A stretch of DNA of 64,000 nucleotides, taken from positions 1-64,000 of the forward strand of contig NZ_JTHE03000004.1 of assembly GCF_000817775.3 (NCBI RefSeq), given 5' to 3'. Of the stretch, positions 26,750 to 35,071 are shown piece by piece. Within the stretch, counting starts at the first letter, position 1. Each line of letters opens with the position of its first letter. The notes beneath the pieces are model-generated. The model was given only the letters and a program-made list of their open reading frames with translations, ran no database searches and was not told where the DNA came from. This stretch comes from Lyngbya confervoides BDU141951 (GTDB lineage Bacteria; Cyanobacteriota; Cyanobacteriia; Thermosynechococcales; Thermosynechococcaceae). Position numbers and translations under genes: made by a program.

Positions 26750-27240
26750 GGTGAGTACTCAAACAATGAAGCCAACATGAAGGCGCGATCGCCTCGATCT
26801 TGATTAACAACCTACCAAGAATCTGGACTTGAGCGCCCCCTAGCCCCGCCGTCTAAGCCAGGGGGGCACCATAATGACGAGGGCGCCAAAAAATCAGAAA
26901 AACTTATCCGTAAAACGCAGGTTTATTGCCTGTTAAGAAGCATGGACCGAAATTCTAGCTAGATTGAGTCCTGAAAATCTGGAACAATCTTGACCTAGGA
27001 GAAATTAATGCGCATTTATACTTATTAAGCTTGGTTTTAGTCTTTTTTATCCAGTTTTAATGGGACATGCCACCCTCTAGAATCCCTGCGTGCGGTTGTG
27101 ATAAGTAATCTCAGGGGAAATCGCAAAAACTTATTACAAATCCCGTACAGTAAATCAACCCAAAGAACGCACAAATCTGAGTTTTTCCCGTAGTATCAAA
27201 AATGTGCATAGCCGTTTCCATTAATTGAGAGGAATATCGA
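26750..27240 (+). other. Divergent promoter region of mutS and petF
   Basis: 491 bases without a gene. The half next to petF is A/T-rich (26930-27230) and should hold the strong, probably light-regulated ferredoxin promoter and a leader ending in GAGAGGAATATCG before the ATG, a good ribosome site. No known operator was recognised. Confidence 0.5.
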
Positions 27241-27540
27241 ATGGCAACTTACAAGGTCACACTCATCAACGAAGCAGAGGGTTTAAACACGACTATTGAG
27301 TGTCCTGAGGACGAGTACATTCTTGACGTCGCAGAGGATCAAGGGATTGATCTGCCGTTCTCTTGTCGTGCGGGTGCTTGTTCCACCTGTGCAGGAAAGG
27401 TTACATCCGGTACTGTTGACCAATCCGATCAGTCCTTCCTGGATGATGATCAAATCGAAGCCGGGTTTGTTTTAACTTGCGTTGCTTATCCCACCTCCGA
27501 CTGCACCATTGAAACTCACCAAGAGGAAGCGCTTTACTAG
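27241..27540 (+). CDS. petF: Plant-type [2Fe-2S] ferredoxin I
   Basis: A 99-residue photosynthetic ferredoxin that carries electrons from photosystem I to FNR and other reductases. The iron-sulfur ligands are in [14 protein letters not shown] (three Cys) and [11 protein letters not shown]. The C-terminal EEALY and the conserved YKVTLI start are typical of the major vegetative-cell ferredoxin. A hairpin plus T-run follows at 27642-27690. It is expected to be highly expressed; codon choice (frequent GGT/GTT/ACC) fits. Confidence 0.96.
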   Translation: MATYKVTLINEAEGLNTTIECPEDEYILDVAEDQGIDLPFSCRAGACSTCAGKVTSGTVDQSDQSFLDDDQIEAGFVLTCVAYPTSDCTIETHQEEALY

Positions 27541-27641
27541 ACGTGATCGCTTATGGCAGATGCGGTGGAAATCGCCAGCGCAGGACCGTTTTCCCCTGCA
27601 GCCAGGCGCAGATCCCCTGATCAAGCATTGTAATTTGAATA

Positions 27642-27690
27642 GACTGTAGGTGGATCTTTGAGACGATCCTGTCCTACGGTCTATTTTTTT
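27642..27690 (+). terminator. Intrinsic terminator after petF
   Basis: GACTGTAGG (27642-27650) pairs with CCTACGGTC (27673-27681) with one G-U pair, followed by TATTTTTTT. The loop is long (22 bases). Confidence 0.65.
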
Positions 27691-27713
27691 GCCCCCTCTA
27701 TCGGTCCGTCGCC

Positions 27714-28700
27714 ATGCAGCCTGTTGACTACCTTCGCATCAGCTTGATTGATCGCTGCAACTTCCGCTGTCAATACTGCATGCCTGACGGAGAATGGCTC
27801 CAGAGCTTGAGTCAGGGCGAGTGGCTCACGGCCCAGGAGATTCAAAGCTTACTGGAGCAGGTGCTCATTCCCGTGGGCTTTAGACGATTCCGGCTGACTG
27901 GGGGTGAACCGCTCCTGCGGCCCGATGTGGTGGAGATCGTGGATCGGATTGCTCACCTGCCCCAGGTGCAGGATCTGGCGATGACCACCAATGGCTTTTT
28001 GCTGTCTCAATACTGCCAGGCACTCCACCAGGCTGGCCTCAAGCGCCTCAATATTAGCCTGGACACCTTAAATCCCCAAACCTTTCAAGCCATTGTCCAG
28101 CTGCAACCGGAACAGCTTTGGGCCAGGGTTTGGGAGGGCATTCAGCAGGCCTACGCCACGGGATTCAATCCGCTCAAGCTCAACGTTGTGGTTATTCCAG
28201 GACTCAATGATCACGAGGTCCTGGATCTTGCCGCGTTAACGCTGGATCGGAACTGGCATGTGCGGTTCATTGAATTTATGCCCATTGGTAACGCCACCCT
28301 CTTCACCGCGCGCCAGTGGATTCCCTCCCAGGAACTGCGGCAGCGCATCCGCGATCGCTGGGGCCTAGAGTCGGGACAGGTGCTGGGCAATGGGCCCGCG
28401 GATGTGTTCCAAATTCCGGGTGCCCAAGGTACCCTGGGGTTCATCAGTCAGATGTCCGAGTGCTTCTGCGATCGCTGCAATCGCATGCGGCTCTCCGCCG
28501 ATGGCTGGCTACGCCCCTGTCTTCTCAATGAAACAGGACAGCTGGATTTAAAAACGCCCCTGCGGGCCGGGGTGTCTTGGGGCGAACTGCAGCAGCAGGT
28601 GCGGGATCTGCTGGCCCTTAAACCCGAAATTAACTACAAAGATCGCGGGTCTGGTACCGTGGGGGCCTACACCAGAACCATGTCCCACATTGGCGGCTAA
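27714..28700 (+). CDS. moaA: GTP 3',8-cyclase MoaA
   Basis: A 328-residue radical SAM enzyme that converts GTP to 3',8-cyclo-GTP, the first step of molybdenum cofactor synthesis. The SAM cluster motif is CNFRCQYC near residue 19. The second cluster has [21 protein letters not shown]. The GTP-binding basic C-terminal stretch ends SHIGG instead of the classic double Gly tail, with the final GG present. It starts 24 bases after the petF terminator. No other moa genes are next to it. Confidence 0.94.
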   Translation: MQPVDYLRISLIDRCNFRCQYCMPDGEWLQSLSQGEWLTAQEIQSLLEQVLIPVGFRRFRLTGGEPLLRPDVVEIVDRIAHLPQVQDLAMTTNGFLLSQYCQALHQAGLKRLNISLDTLNPQTFQAIVQLQPEQLWARVWEGIQQAYATGFNPLKLNVVVIPGLNDHEVLDLAALTLDRNWHVRFIEFMPIGNATLFTARQWIPSQELRQRIRDRWGLESGQVLGNGPADVFQIPGAQGTLGFISQMSECFCDRCNRMRLSADGWLRPCLLNETGQLDLKTPLRAGVSWGELQQQVRDLLALKPEINYKDRGSGTVGAYTRTMSHIGG

Positions 28701-28747
28701 GGCTCAAGGGTTAGGCAAGCAGCAGATCATCGCATTCTCGGCGTCCC

Positions 28748-29287
28748 TTACAGCAGGGAAACGGGCTGCGATCGCTGGAAGGACTGCCACAGCTCAGACA
28801 GATAGAGCACCACGCAGGCAATCTTCAGGAGATCTAAGCCCCAGTAGAGCAGATGCATGGCATTCATCGCCGTTGGTTGACCCTCCGACGCAAGATCCAC
28901 GGCAAGTCCCAGGCCGGCCATTTCTGGCACCAGATAGTAAAAGTAAACCAGGGGAATGGTGAAAAGCAGAGCACAATAGAGACTAAAGCGTCCTTGATGC
29001 AGGATTTGTCCCTGGCGAATCAGCACCAGGCCCCCCGATAGCATCAAGGCCCCGACCACCAGTTCAACGCTGTTGAACTGATGAAAAATATTAAACCCGG
29101 CGGAAATAAAGTCCGCGGAGGTCATCATGCCGGCCTTGGATAAGGTGGGCATGATAATCACATCCAACAGCAGGCTGGCCCCGAACCACAGGGATAACAG
29201 CAAGCTCAGTCCATAGATCCAGCGCAAGCTGCGACGATAGGCTGTGCTGTCAAAGGCTTCAATACTGAAAGAAAAAAGGCTTCGCAT
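28748..29287 (-). CDS. Four-helix membrane protein (DUF4149-like)
   Basis: A 179-residue protein with four hydrophobic segments at about 22-48, 68-92, 100-122 and 140-162. The pattern (WIYGLSLLLSLWFGASLLLD, then FHQFNSVELVVGALMLSGG) resembles DUF4149-type membrane proteins. No catalytic motif is seen. It is transcribed alone on the minus strand between moaA (convergent) and a two-gene unit. Function unknown. Confidence 0.65.
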   Translation of the reverse strand: MRSLFSFSIEAFDSTAYRRSLRWIYGLSLLLSLWFGASLLLDVIIMPTLSKAGMMTSADFISAGFNIFHQFNSVELVVGALMLSGGLVLIRQGQILHQGRFSLYCALLFTIPLVYFYYLVPEMAGLGLAVDLASEGQPTAMNAMHLLYWGLDLLKIACVVLYLSELWQSFQRSQPVSLL

Positions 29288-29364
29288 GGGTCCGTTCTCC
29301 GCGCACGATCACTGACCTCAGCCTAAATCGGGACGTTACGGTTGTCTGGATTTTGCAATAAATA

Positions 29365-30426
29365 TCAATTTTTGGTTTCCAGAACAATGCGGGAAAAGCA
29401 AAGGCTCCGAAACATCGCGTTGCTCCAGGGCTGGGTTAACCATTGTTGCAAGAGTTGGGCAGATTGCTGGCTGGACGCCTCTGGGGTTAAGCCCAGATAG
29501 TGACTCGCGCTGTGGTGAGAATCGCGGCGAATAATTTGGGCCAGCTTGTCAGCATTCTCTAACAGCTTTTGCAGCTGGGTTTGGACGTTATTAAGGAGGT
29601 CCGTGTTGCGGAAGTTGCTGAGGGATTCGGCCACTAAGTCCTCGCGGTGCTGTAGCAAAATTGCGCGCGATCGCATCGGCACCGGTAAATCTTCAAATAC
29701 AATAACCGGTCCATAGCCGATGAAATGGAGAGCGCTAACCCACTTGGCATAGCCACCGAAAAACTGCTCCACAATGTGAAAGGCCAGAGCGGAAATGATT
29801 GTCCCCTGACTATGGGCCATGACCATCACCTCAGTGCCCTGACGAATGGCCTGAATGATTTCGTAGGCCAGGCGCAGGATGGCGCGGGGCGCACCCGCCG
29901 GAAAATTTCCGTAGAGATAGAGAGATAAATCCTCAAGATTCATCGAGTTGAGTAGCGGTAGTCGCTTCAACAGGCTAAAGTCAAACCCCAGTTGATTGGC
30001 AATAGCCTGGGGCAGGCTTAGGGCCGAAGACTGGGACTGGATTTGCTGAAGAATATCGCAATCGAGGGGCAGCGGCTGCATCTCCAAAAGCTGTTCAACC
30101 AGAGCGGCATAGGCCCGCAGGCGCTTTTGGACGGCCTCCGTGCGTCGACTTTCCCAGGTTCCAAACAACTCTGCTTTCCCCAGCAGGCATTCCAGCATGT
30201 CGTTTTGAAACCCCTGGGTGCTATTGTGCACACCGATGATATCCAGGGGCGCCTCCACGGTCATCCAGGCCAGGGCCTCTAGGTCGCGATGCTGCTTGTC
30301 TGGTGTACTCATCACGCCATTGACGTGGATCAACTTTTTGGCTCGTCCCTGGGGAAGGACACCGGGATAGGTCAAAATATGGCCATCTTGGGATCCACTG
30401 GCTGCAGAAGGACTTGATGAGGTCAT
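29365..30426 (-). CDS. Alpha/beta-hydrolase-like protein
   Basis: A 353-residue protein. A hydrolase nucleophile elbow is visible as VMVMAHSQGTIISALAF (AHSQG, the GxSxG type with Ala in first place), and an oxyanion-type motif (IHVNGVMSTPDKQHRD) lies near the start. A mid-sequence helical insert (about 85-165) is unusual for small lipases. No signal peptide. The substrate is unknown. It lies 12 bases downstream of the HAS-barrel-like gene on the same strand, so both probably form one operon. Confidence 0.7.
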   Translation of the reverse strand: MTSSSPSAASGSQDGHILTYPGVLPQGRAKKLIHVNGVMSTPDKQHRDLEALAWMTVEAPLDIIGVHNSTQGFQNDMLECLLGKAELFGTWESRRTEAVQKRLRAYAALVEQLLEMQPLPLDCDILQQIQSQSSALSLPQAIANQLGFDFSLLKRLPLLNSMNLEDLSLYLYGNFPAGAPRAILRLAYEIIQAIRQGTEVMVMAHSQGTIISALAFHIVEQFFGGYAKWVSALHFIGYGPVIVFEDLPVPMRSRAILLQHREDLVAESLSNFRNTDLLNNVQTQLQKLLENADKLAQIIRRDSHHSASHYLGLTPEASSQQSAQLLQQWLTQPWSNAMFRSLCFSRIVLETKN

Positions 30427-30438
30427 GATTTAGGACAC

Positions 30439-31035
30439 TTAGCGCATCATTCCCATCGTATGTTTCCAGAGCAGCTCCTTACGCAGAATTTCCAGGGCAC
30501 GGCGATCGCTTCCCTCAAATAAATCGCTCACCTGCTCCAGCACCTGCTCCACCAGTTGAGACGCAAACAACCCGCCAGAGCGCAGCAGATGGCTATAGTA
30601 GGACAATTGCGGCTGCTGATCCTCATTACGATGAAAGGCGTACACCTCATTGGCCGCCATTGTCCAAACCGGGGTATTTACAGGAACCACCGTGGCTGGA
30701 ATTCCCTGATTGCCATAGGACTGCTTGCCCGCCGTATTCAAGGTTCCAATCAGCACCGTCCACAGCAGCACATGGGTTTCTTGAATCAGGTCCGGTGTAA
30801 AAAACGGGTCAGGGTTGCTCACCAGCCTCGGCCCCGTATTCAAAAACGCCGGATTAAACAGCTGCGAATTATAAATGAGGCCCACGGCCCAGTGGCGATC
30901 TTCGGTCTCCAGCTTCACGAAGGATCCAAAGCCATAGTCATCGGCTTGGGGCGGATCCACCACGTCCATTTCATCATCCAGCTGAATGATGTAGTCGCAG
31001 TGAGAGTTAGATCTAACAACTTTTCCCAGCCGCAT
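30439..31035 (-). CDS. HAS-barrel-like conserved cyanobacterial protein
   Basis: A 198-residue protein beginning MRLGKVVRSNSHCDYIIQLD, which resembles the N-terminal beta-barrel (HAS barrel) of HerA-type ATPases, but no ATPase domain follows. The second half is helical (HLLRSGGLFASQLVEQVLEQ). Stand-alone versions are common in cyanobacteria and have no known role. It is first in a likely operon with the hydrolase-like gene. A strong palindrome (31147-31183) separates it from apcD. Confidence 0.65.
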   Translation of the reverse strand: MRLGKVVRSNSHCDYIIQLDDEMDVVDPPQADDYGFGSFVKLETEDRHWAVGLIYNSQLFNPAFLNTGPRLVSNPDPFFTPDLIQETHVLLWTVLIGTLNTAGKQSYGNQGIPATVVPVNTPVWTMAANEVYAFHRNEDQQPQLSYYSHLLRSGGLFASQLVEQVLEQVSDLFEGSDRRALEILRKELLWKHTMGMMR

Positions 31036-31146
31036 GGCGCCCCTCGTGACTTCGCCTCCTTCCTAAACACCGCGTTAGTTATAACCTCCTTCGGGGTGCC
31101 GCGCCACGACCCATAGGTAAGGCCGTCGCTAGCGCCGATTAAACTT

Positions 31147-31183
31147 GTCATATCCTCTGAATCCAAGTTTCAGAGGATATGAC
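31147..31183. terminator. Perfect 15-bp palindrome downstream of apcD
   Basis: GTCATATCCTCTGAA (31147-31161) is exactly repeated in inverse as TTCAGAGGATATGAC (31169-31183) around a 7-base loop. It has no T-run on either strand. It lies about 70 bases after the apcD stop (minus strand) and may end or stabilise the apcD mRNA. Confidence 0.5.
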
Positions 31184-31250
31184 AGTAGCCAGACTCCCCA
31201 CCCTGCGCAGCGAGGGGGCACCGCTAGCCTTCACCGTAGACGCCGAGTCC

Positions 31251-31736
31251 CTAGGACATGCCCTGAATTAGAAAGTCAAAGTAGGGAGCAATTTCAGCGG
31301 CTTCCTCATCGCTTAGCAAAGACAGAGAGACATCCTTCAAACACCGCATGGCTTCCGCCATGCCAGGCATGGGAACGCCCAGGGAATTGTACATTTCCCG
31401 AGCGCCAATCAGACCAATAGATTCAATGGGTTCCTTGTCTCCGGCCAGCAATCCATAGGTGACCAAGCGCAGATACCAACCATAGTCTCGCAAACACTGA
31501 GCGCGTTCTCGACTGCCGTAAGCGTTTCCGCCAGGAGAAATAAAGTCGGGTCTTTTCTTCCAGAGTTGGTTACTGGCCTGGTCGACAATTTTTTTCTCAT
31601 TTTCGCTCAGGGTGGTGGCAATTTCCATCCGCATTGCCCCGGTTTTAAAGAATTCAGAGAGGTTACTCAATTCCCCAGCGCTGGGATAACGCAGCTCGTC
31701 ATCTGCCTGAAGCAAAACTTGACTGACAACACTCAT
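31251..31736 (-). CDS. apcD: Allophycocyanin-B alpha chain
   Basis: A 161-residue phycobiliprotein. The start [34 protein letters not shown] and [15 protein letters not shown] separate it from the ordinary ApcA chain. The phycocyanobilin-binding Cys is in [15 protein letters not shown]. ApcD is a terminal emitter of the phycobilisome core and directs energy mainly to photosystem I. The start at 31736 fits the family; an open extension to 31775 is unlikely. It is monocistronic, as is usual for apcD. Confidence 0.93.
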   Translation of the reverse strand: MSVVSQVLLQADDELRYPSAGELSNLSEFFKTGAMRMEIATTLSENEKKIVDQASNQLWKKRPDFISPGGNAYGSRERAQCLRDYGWYLRLVTYGLLAGDKEPIESIGLIGAREMYNSLGVPMPGMAEAMRCLKDVSLSLLSDEEAAEIAPYFDFLIQGMS

Positions 31737-32100
31737 GATATTTGGGTCACCTTTTAATATGCATGTGTAGTGCAATGGGCTTTACCTTGGCTGAATGGGA
31801 ATGGCCCAGTTCAACCCCACAACCAAATTCACCACGCACTCTAGTTTAACTACGGGTTGGAAGCTCAATAAAGGTAAAACACCCGTGAGCGATACAAAGC
31901 TTAACGATATGGGCCACTAAGCTAATTCCAACCCGACAGACAATGATTGTTTTAAAAACGCAAGGGTTTAAATCCTGCGAGCAACCGTTTCCAGAACAGA
32001 TCTTCAACAGATCTTCCGGCAAGCGGCTTCCCACCGTCGTCTGGCCTAGCGCAAGCCGCCCTGCCGGACGAAAGGGGCGCTCAGCTCGGCTCTGGTCTTT
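31737..32100 (-). other. Intergenic region, apcD promoter side
   Basis: 364 bases with no gene I can support. It carries the apcD promoter and leader on the minus strand and the downstream side of psbY. The T-rich stretch after psbY (CTTTTTAGTC region near 32100) could help end transcription. Confidence 0.4.
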
Positions 32101-32217
32101 TTAGTCTTTATTTAAATACTTGCTGAACTGCTGCAGCGCGGCGGGCAGGATATTTTTCAGGGCCCAGGCGGCTGCAATGAGAAGGGGAGCTAAAACAATT
32201 AGTACGCGCAGATCCAT
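32101..32217 (-). CDS. psbY: Photosystem II protein Y
   Basis: A 38-residue one-helix membrane protein, MDLRVLIVLAPLLIAAAWAL, followed by a short tail ending SKYLNKD. It matches PsbY in length, in its MDxRV start, in the single membrane segment and in the Gln/Phe tail. PsbY sits at the edge of photosystem II beside cytochrome b559. The start ATG (32217) is preceded by AGAGAGAGTTGCT, a purine-rich ribosome site. It is transcribed on its own between the carotenoid-isomerase-like gene and apcD. Confidence 0.88.
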   Translation of the reverse strand: MDLRVLIVLAPLLIAAAWALKNILPAALQQFSKYLNKD

Positions 32218-32454
32218 AGCAACTCTCTCTTGTTGTAAAGCGTTTTAAGATTATGACATGCGATCAACCCCACAATTCATCCCATTGTGAGTGAACTGCG
32301 GGTGATGGCCCCGGCAGGACGTCCCTGCGGAACGGGGGGACCCGCCTGGGGAGTTTCAAACCGGTGAAACACTATCCCATAGGCATTATATTTCTTTTCA
32401 GGGTCCTTAGAAGGGTCAAATTCTCTAAAAAATCAACCCTGATGCAGGCGCCGA

Positions 32455-33993
32455 CTAGGCGACCCTGTTCAGCTGCCGGAGCAAATGCAGGTGCTTGTGC
32501 AGGGGGGTCAGGGTATGGGCGGCAATCATGCCGCTGGCGGCCACTGCAGGCACCCCAATCCCTGGGAAGTTGGAGTCGCCACAGCAGTAGAGCCCCGGCA
32601 GGGGCATGGCGGGTCCGGGAAAGGTGCCTTGCCCAGCAGCGATGGCGGGTCCATAGCTGCCGCGGTGGCGGCGTAAAAATCGGGCGTGGGTGAGGGGAGT
32701 GCCCACTAGGGTCACCTCGCAGCGCTGACGGATATCGGGAATAATGCGTTCCAGAGCTTGCCACATCACCTGCGATCGCTGCTCCTTAAGACGGTCATAA
32801 ACTGGGCGCTCTAATCCTTGCCAAGGCTCGTAGGGCTCGGTGGCGGGGGTGTAAACATGAATGTTGTGCTTGCCAGGCGGTGCCAGGGTTGGGTCCAGCA
32901 GCGATGGAATGGAAATGGCCACCACATTTTGCTCTGCGCTCACGCCCCTGTCCCAGTCATTGACCACAATGTAATGACAGTCCAGGTGAGGGGGCAAGTT
33001 AGCCGCATCAATCCCCAGGTGCAGGTGCATAAAGCTAGGAGAGACAGGGGTGGCCTGGCGCCGTTGGCGAAACCTTGGGGAAATTGCCTCGGGGGGAATC
33101 AGGCGCAGGGTATCCCAGATGGAGGCGTTGGAAATGACGGCCCGCCGGGCTCTAAGTTGCTCTCCGCCGCGCAACTGCACGCCCACGGCGCGTTGCCCTT
33201 CCACCAGCAGGGTTTCTACATGGCTGTTGTAGCGAATCGATCCGCCCTGTTTGGTGATTCCTCGGCATAGGGCCGCCACAATTGCTCCGCTGCCGCCCTT
33301 GGGGTAATCAAGCTGCACCTGGGGACGATACCATTCGGCGAACATGAAGGCCATTTCTGCACCGATGGTGCCGCTGGCTGGCAGCCCCGAAAGCAGAAAA
33401 CTCAGCAGATCGAGCCAGTTCAAAATAAACCGATCGCGCACCAGGGGTTGCACAATTTCACTGAAGGGTCCAGTGAGCTGCTTGGCGTAGCGCGCATACT
33501 GCAAAAAGGCCGGAGCATAGCGTCCCAGGGAAAAGACAACGCCAGGGTTCGCACGAAAGGCTGCGGTGGGAATGGCGATGGCTGCTTCACCCAGGGGCTG
33601 CATCACCCGCTGCAGCGATCGCCACTGTTGCACCGCCTCCTTGCCGCGCAGGTTTGCCAGAATCTCGCAGAAGGCATCAGCTCCAATCTTGGCTGAAAAG
33701 TTGCCCTCAGGTAAGCAGCAGCCCCAGGCATCGTAGTTTACCCAGTCCAAATCTTCCCCGATGGCATCGAGGACTTGCCGCAGCGGATTGCTGGAGGGAC
33801 TGTAGGAGAGACCGGAATAAAGGGAGGGACCGGAGTCAAAGCAGTAGCCCTGACGCTGGAAGGCATGGGCGGCCCCTCCAGGCAGCGCATGACTTTCACA
33901 CACGAGCACGTCGAAGCCGTAGTGTGCCAGCAGGGCGGCGCAGCACAGTCCTCCAATCCCGCTCCCGATCACGATAATTTCAGCGGTTGACAC
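32455..33993 (-). CDS. Phytoene desaturase / carotenoid isomerase-family oxidoreductase
   Basis: A 512-residue flavoprotein. The FAD-binding start is IIVIGSGIGGLCCAALLAHYG. The substrate part includes CFDSGPSLYSGLSY and LDYPKGGSGAIVAALCRGI, and the C-terminal FAD signature is GLYCCGDSNFPGIGVPAVAAS. The family includes CrtI, CRTISO (CrtH) and related amine oxidases. Overall style suggests a CRTISO-like or other carotenoid-related enzyme, but the substrate cannot be read from sequence. It is monocistronic on the minus strand, upstream of psbY. Confidence 0.8.
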   Translation of the reverse strand: MSTAEIIVIGSGIGGLCCAALLAHYGFDVLVCESHALPGGAAHAFQRQGYCFDSGPSLYSGLSYSPSSNPLRQVLDAIGEDLDWVNYDAWGCCLPEGNFSAKIGADAFCEILANLRGKEAVQQWRSLQRVMQPLGEAAIAIPTAAFRANPGVVFSLGRYAPAFLQYARYAKQLTGPFSEIVQPLVRDRFILNWLDLLSFLLSGLPASGTIGAEMAFMFAEWYRPQVQLDYPKGGSGAIVAALCRGITKQGGSIRYNSHVETLLVEGQRAVGVQLRGGEQLRARRAVISNASIWDTLRLIPPEAISPRFRQRRQATPVSPSFMHLHLGIDAANLPPHLDCHYIVVNDWDRGVSAEQNVVAISIPSLLDPTLAPPGKHNIHVYTPATEPYEPWQGLERPVYDRLKEQRSQVMWQALERIIPDIRQRCEVTLVGTPLTHARFLRRHRGSYGPAIAAGQGTFPGPAMPLPGLYCCGDSNFPGIGVPAVAASGMIAAHTLTPLHKHLHLLRQLNRVA

Positions 33994-34169
33994 CCTCTTT
34001 CATCCTCCTGGCTCCGAGAAGATTGCGTCCTGTTGGATGACGGGATCACAACAGAAATGGGGTCCATTCTGTATGCACCCCATCTCATTACGGTATAGCG
34101 TTTAATTCAAGGTCTTTGCAGGATTAGGTGGGCAGATCCCTAGGATCTGGAAAGCCCATCATCCTCCCC

Positions 34170-34505
34170 CTAGCGCACCACATCAATGGCGACCGGTGCC
34201 CGTCCAGCGGAGATCAGGCCAATTTGACCAGCCGCAGCCTTGCTCAGGTCAATTGAGCAGTTGCAGCGATCGTTGACGCGCACTGTGACAGCCCGACCAT
34301 TGTTGAGGTTGGTCACCCGCAGCACGGTCCCGAAGGCGTAGTAGGGATGAGCGGCTGTGTAGTCCCAGGTGTTAAAAACTTCGCCGGACGCGGTGAGCCG
34401 ACCCTGATAGTAATCGCTGTAATAGGTTGCAGTTTGTGCGAAGGCTGCCGTCGGCATGAAGGTTAGGGCAGCGATCGCGGTGGAGGAGAGTAGCTTTTTA
34501 AGCAT
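34170..34505 (-). CDS. RlpA-like double-psi beta-barrel secreted protein
   Basis: A 111-residue protein. A signal peptide (1-23, ending AAFAQ) is followed by a compact RlpA-like barrel: ATYYSDYYQGRLTASGEVFN, FGTVLRVTNLNNGRAVTVRV, NDRCNCSIDLSKAAAGQIG. RlpA proteins act on glycan strands lacking peptides. This is a minimal form without a SPOR domain, so septal targeting is not evident. NxRAVTVRVNDR is the conserved catalytic-side motif. It stands alone. Confidence 0.85.
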   Translation of the reverse strand: MLKKLLSSTAIAALTFMPTAAFAQTATYYSDYYQGRLTASGEVFNTWDYTAAHPYYAFGTVLRVTNLNNGRAVTVRVNDRCNCSIDLSKAAAGQIGLISAGRAPVAIDVVR

Positions 34506-35001
34506 TTTTACTTATCTAAACGACTAAGCTCGACTTACCCTAGCAAGCCCCGATCCCCCTGTCAAAGCGCACCCGCTTCGCCTGTTTTGCCGCTAGGGGA
34601 ACAAAGTCGAAAATTATGCAACATCCCAGACGAACTTGTGTTCAGAGGTTTAAACCACCTAGCAAACGTAATAAAAATTGATATTTATGTTACGAATCCA
34701 TGACCTTCATGCTGTCTTCCGGCGCTTGACCCTCCTCTCTATGGATCTGGTATGAGCTAGCCCATTCCATCTGACTACCCGGAAATCAGCGCCCAGGGCT
34801 CCGAAATTGCAGGGTACTTTAATCAGCCTTCGTTATGATTGGCTGTGATTTTATTAAAAAACTTGATTCGTGCTCCCGGCTCAGCGCGCTTCTAGCAGGC
34901 TCACGGGGGGACAACCATTCAATTGAGGGCCGTTTGCTGTCAAAAAAATCAGCTGAGAAGGATTCAGCTGAACCCTTTCCTGGACTTTTTGTGCGATCGC
35001 C
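34506..35001. other. Intergenic region between rlpA-like gene and pilQ terminator
   Basis: 496 bases without a supported gene. An A/T-rich part near 34610-34700 probably carries the rlpA-like promoter. No RNA motif was recognised. Confidence 0.4.
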
Positions 35002-35040
35002 AAAAAATGGGCACCGGCTTTCTAGAAGCCGCTGTGCCCA
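35002..35040 (-). terminator. Intrinsic terminator of the pil operon
   Basis: On the minus strand GGGCAC...GGCTT pairs with AAGCC...GTGCCC, with a small internal loop and CTAGA apex, followed by ATTTTTT. It lies 32 bases after the pilQ stop. Confidence 0.8.
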
Positions 35041-35071
35041 TCTGAGATCCTCAGGGTAGGAAGGGGTTGCC

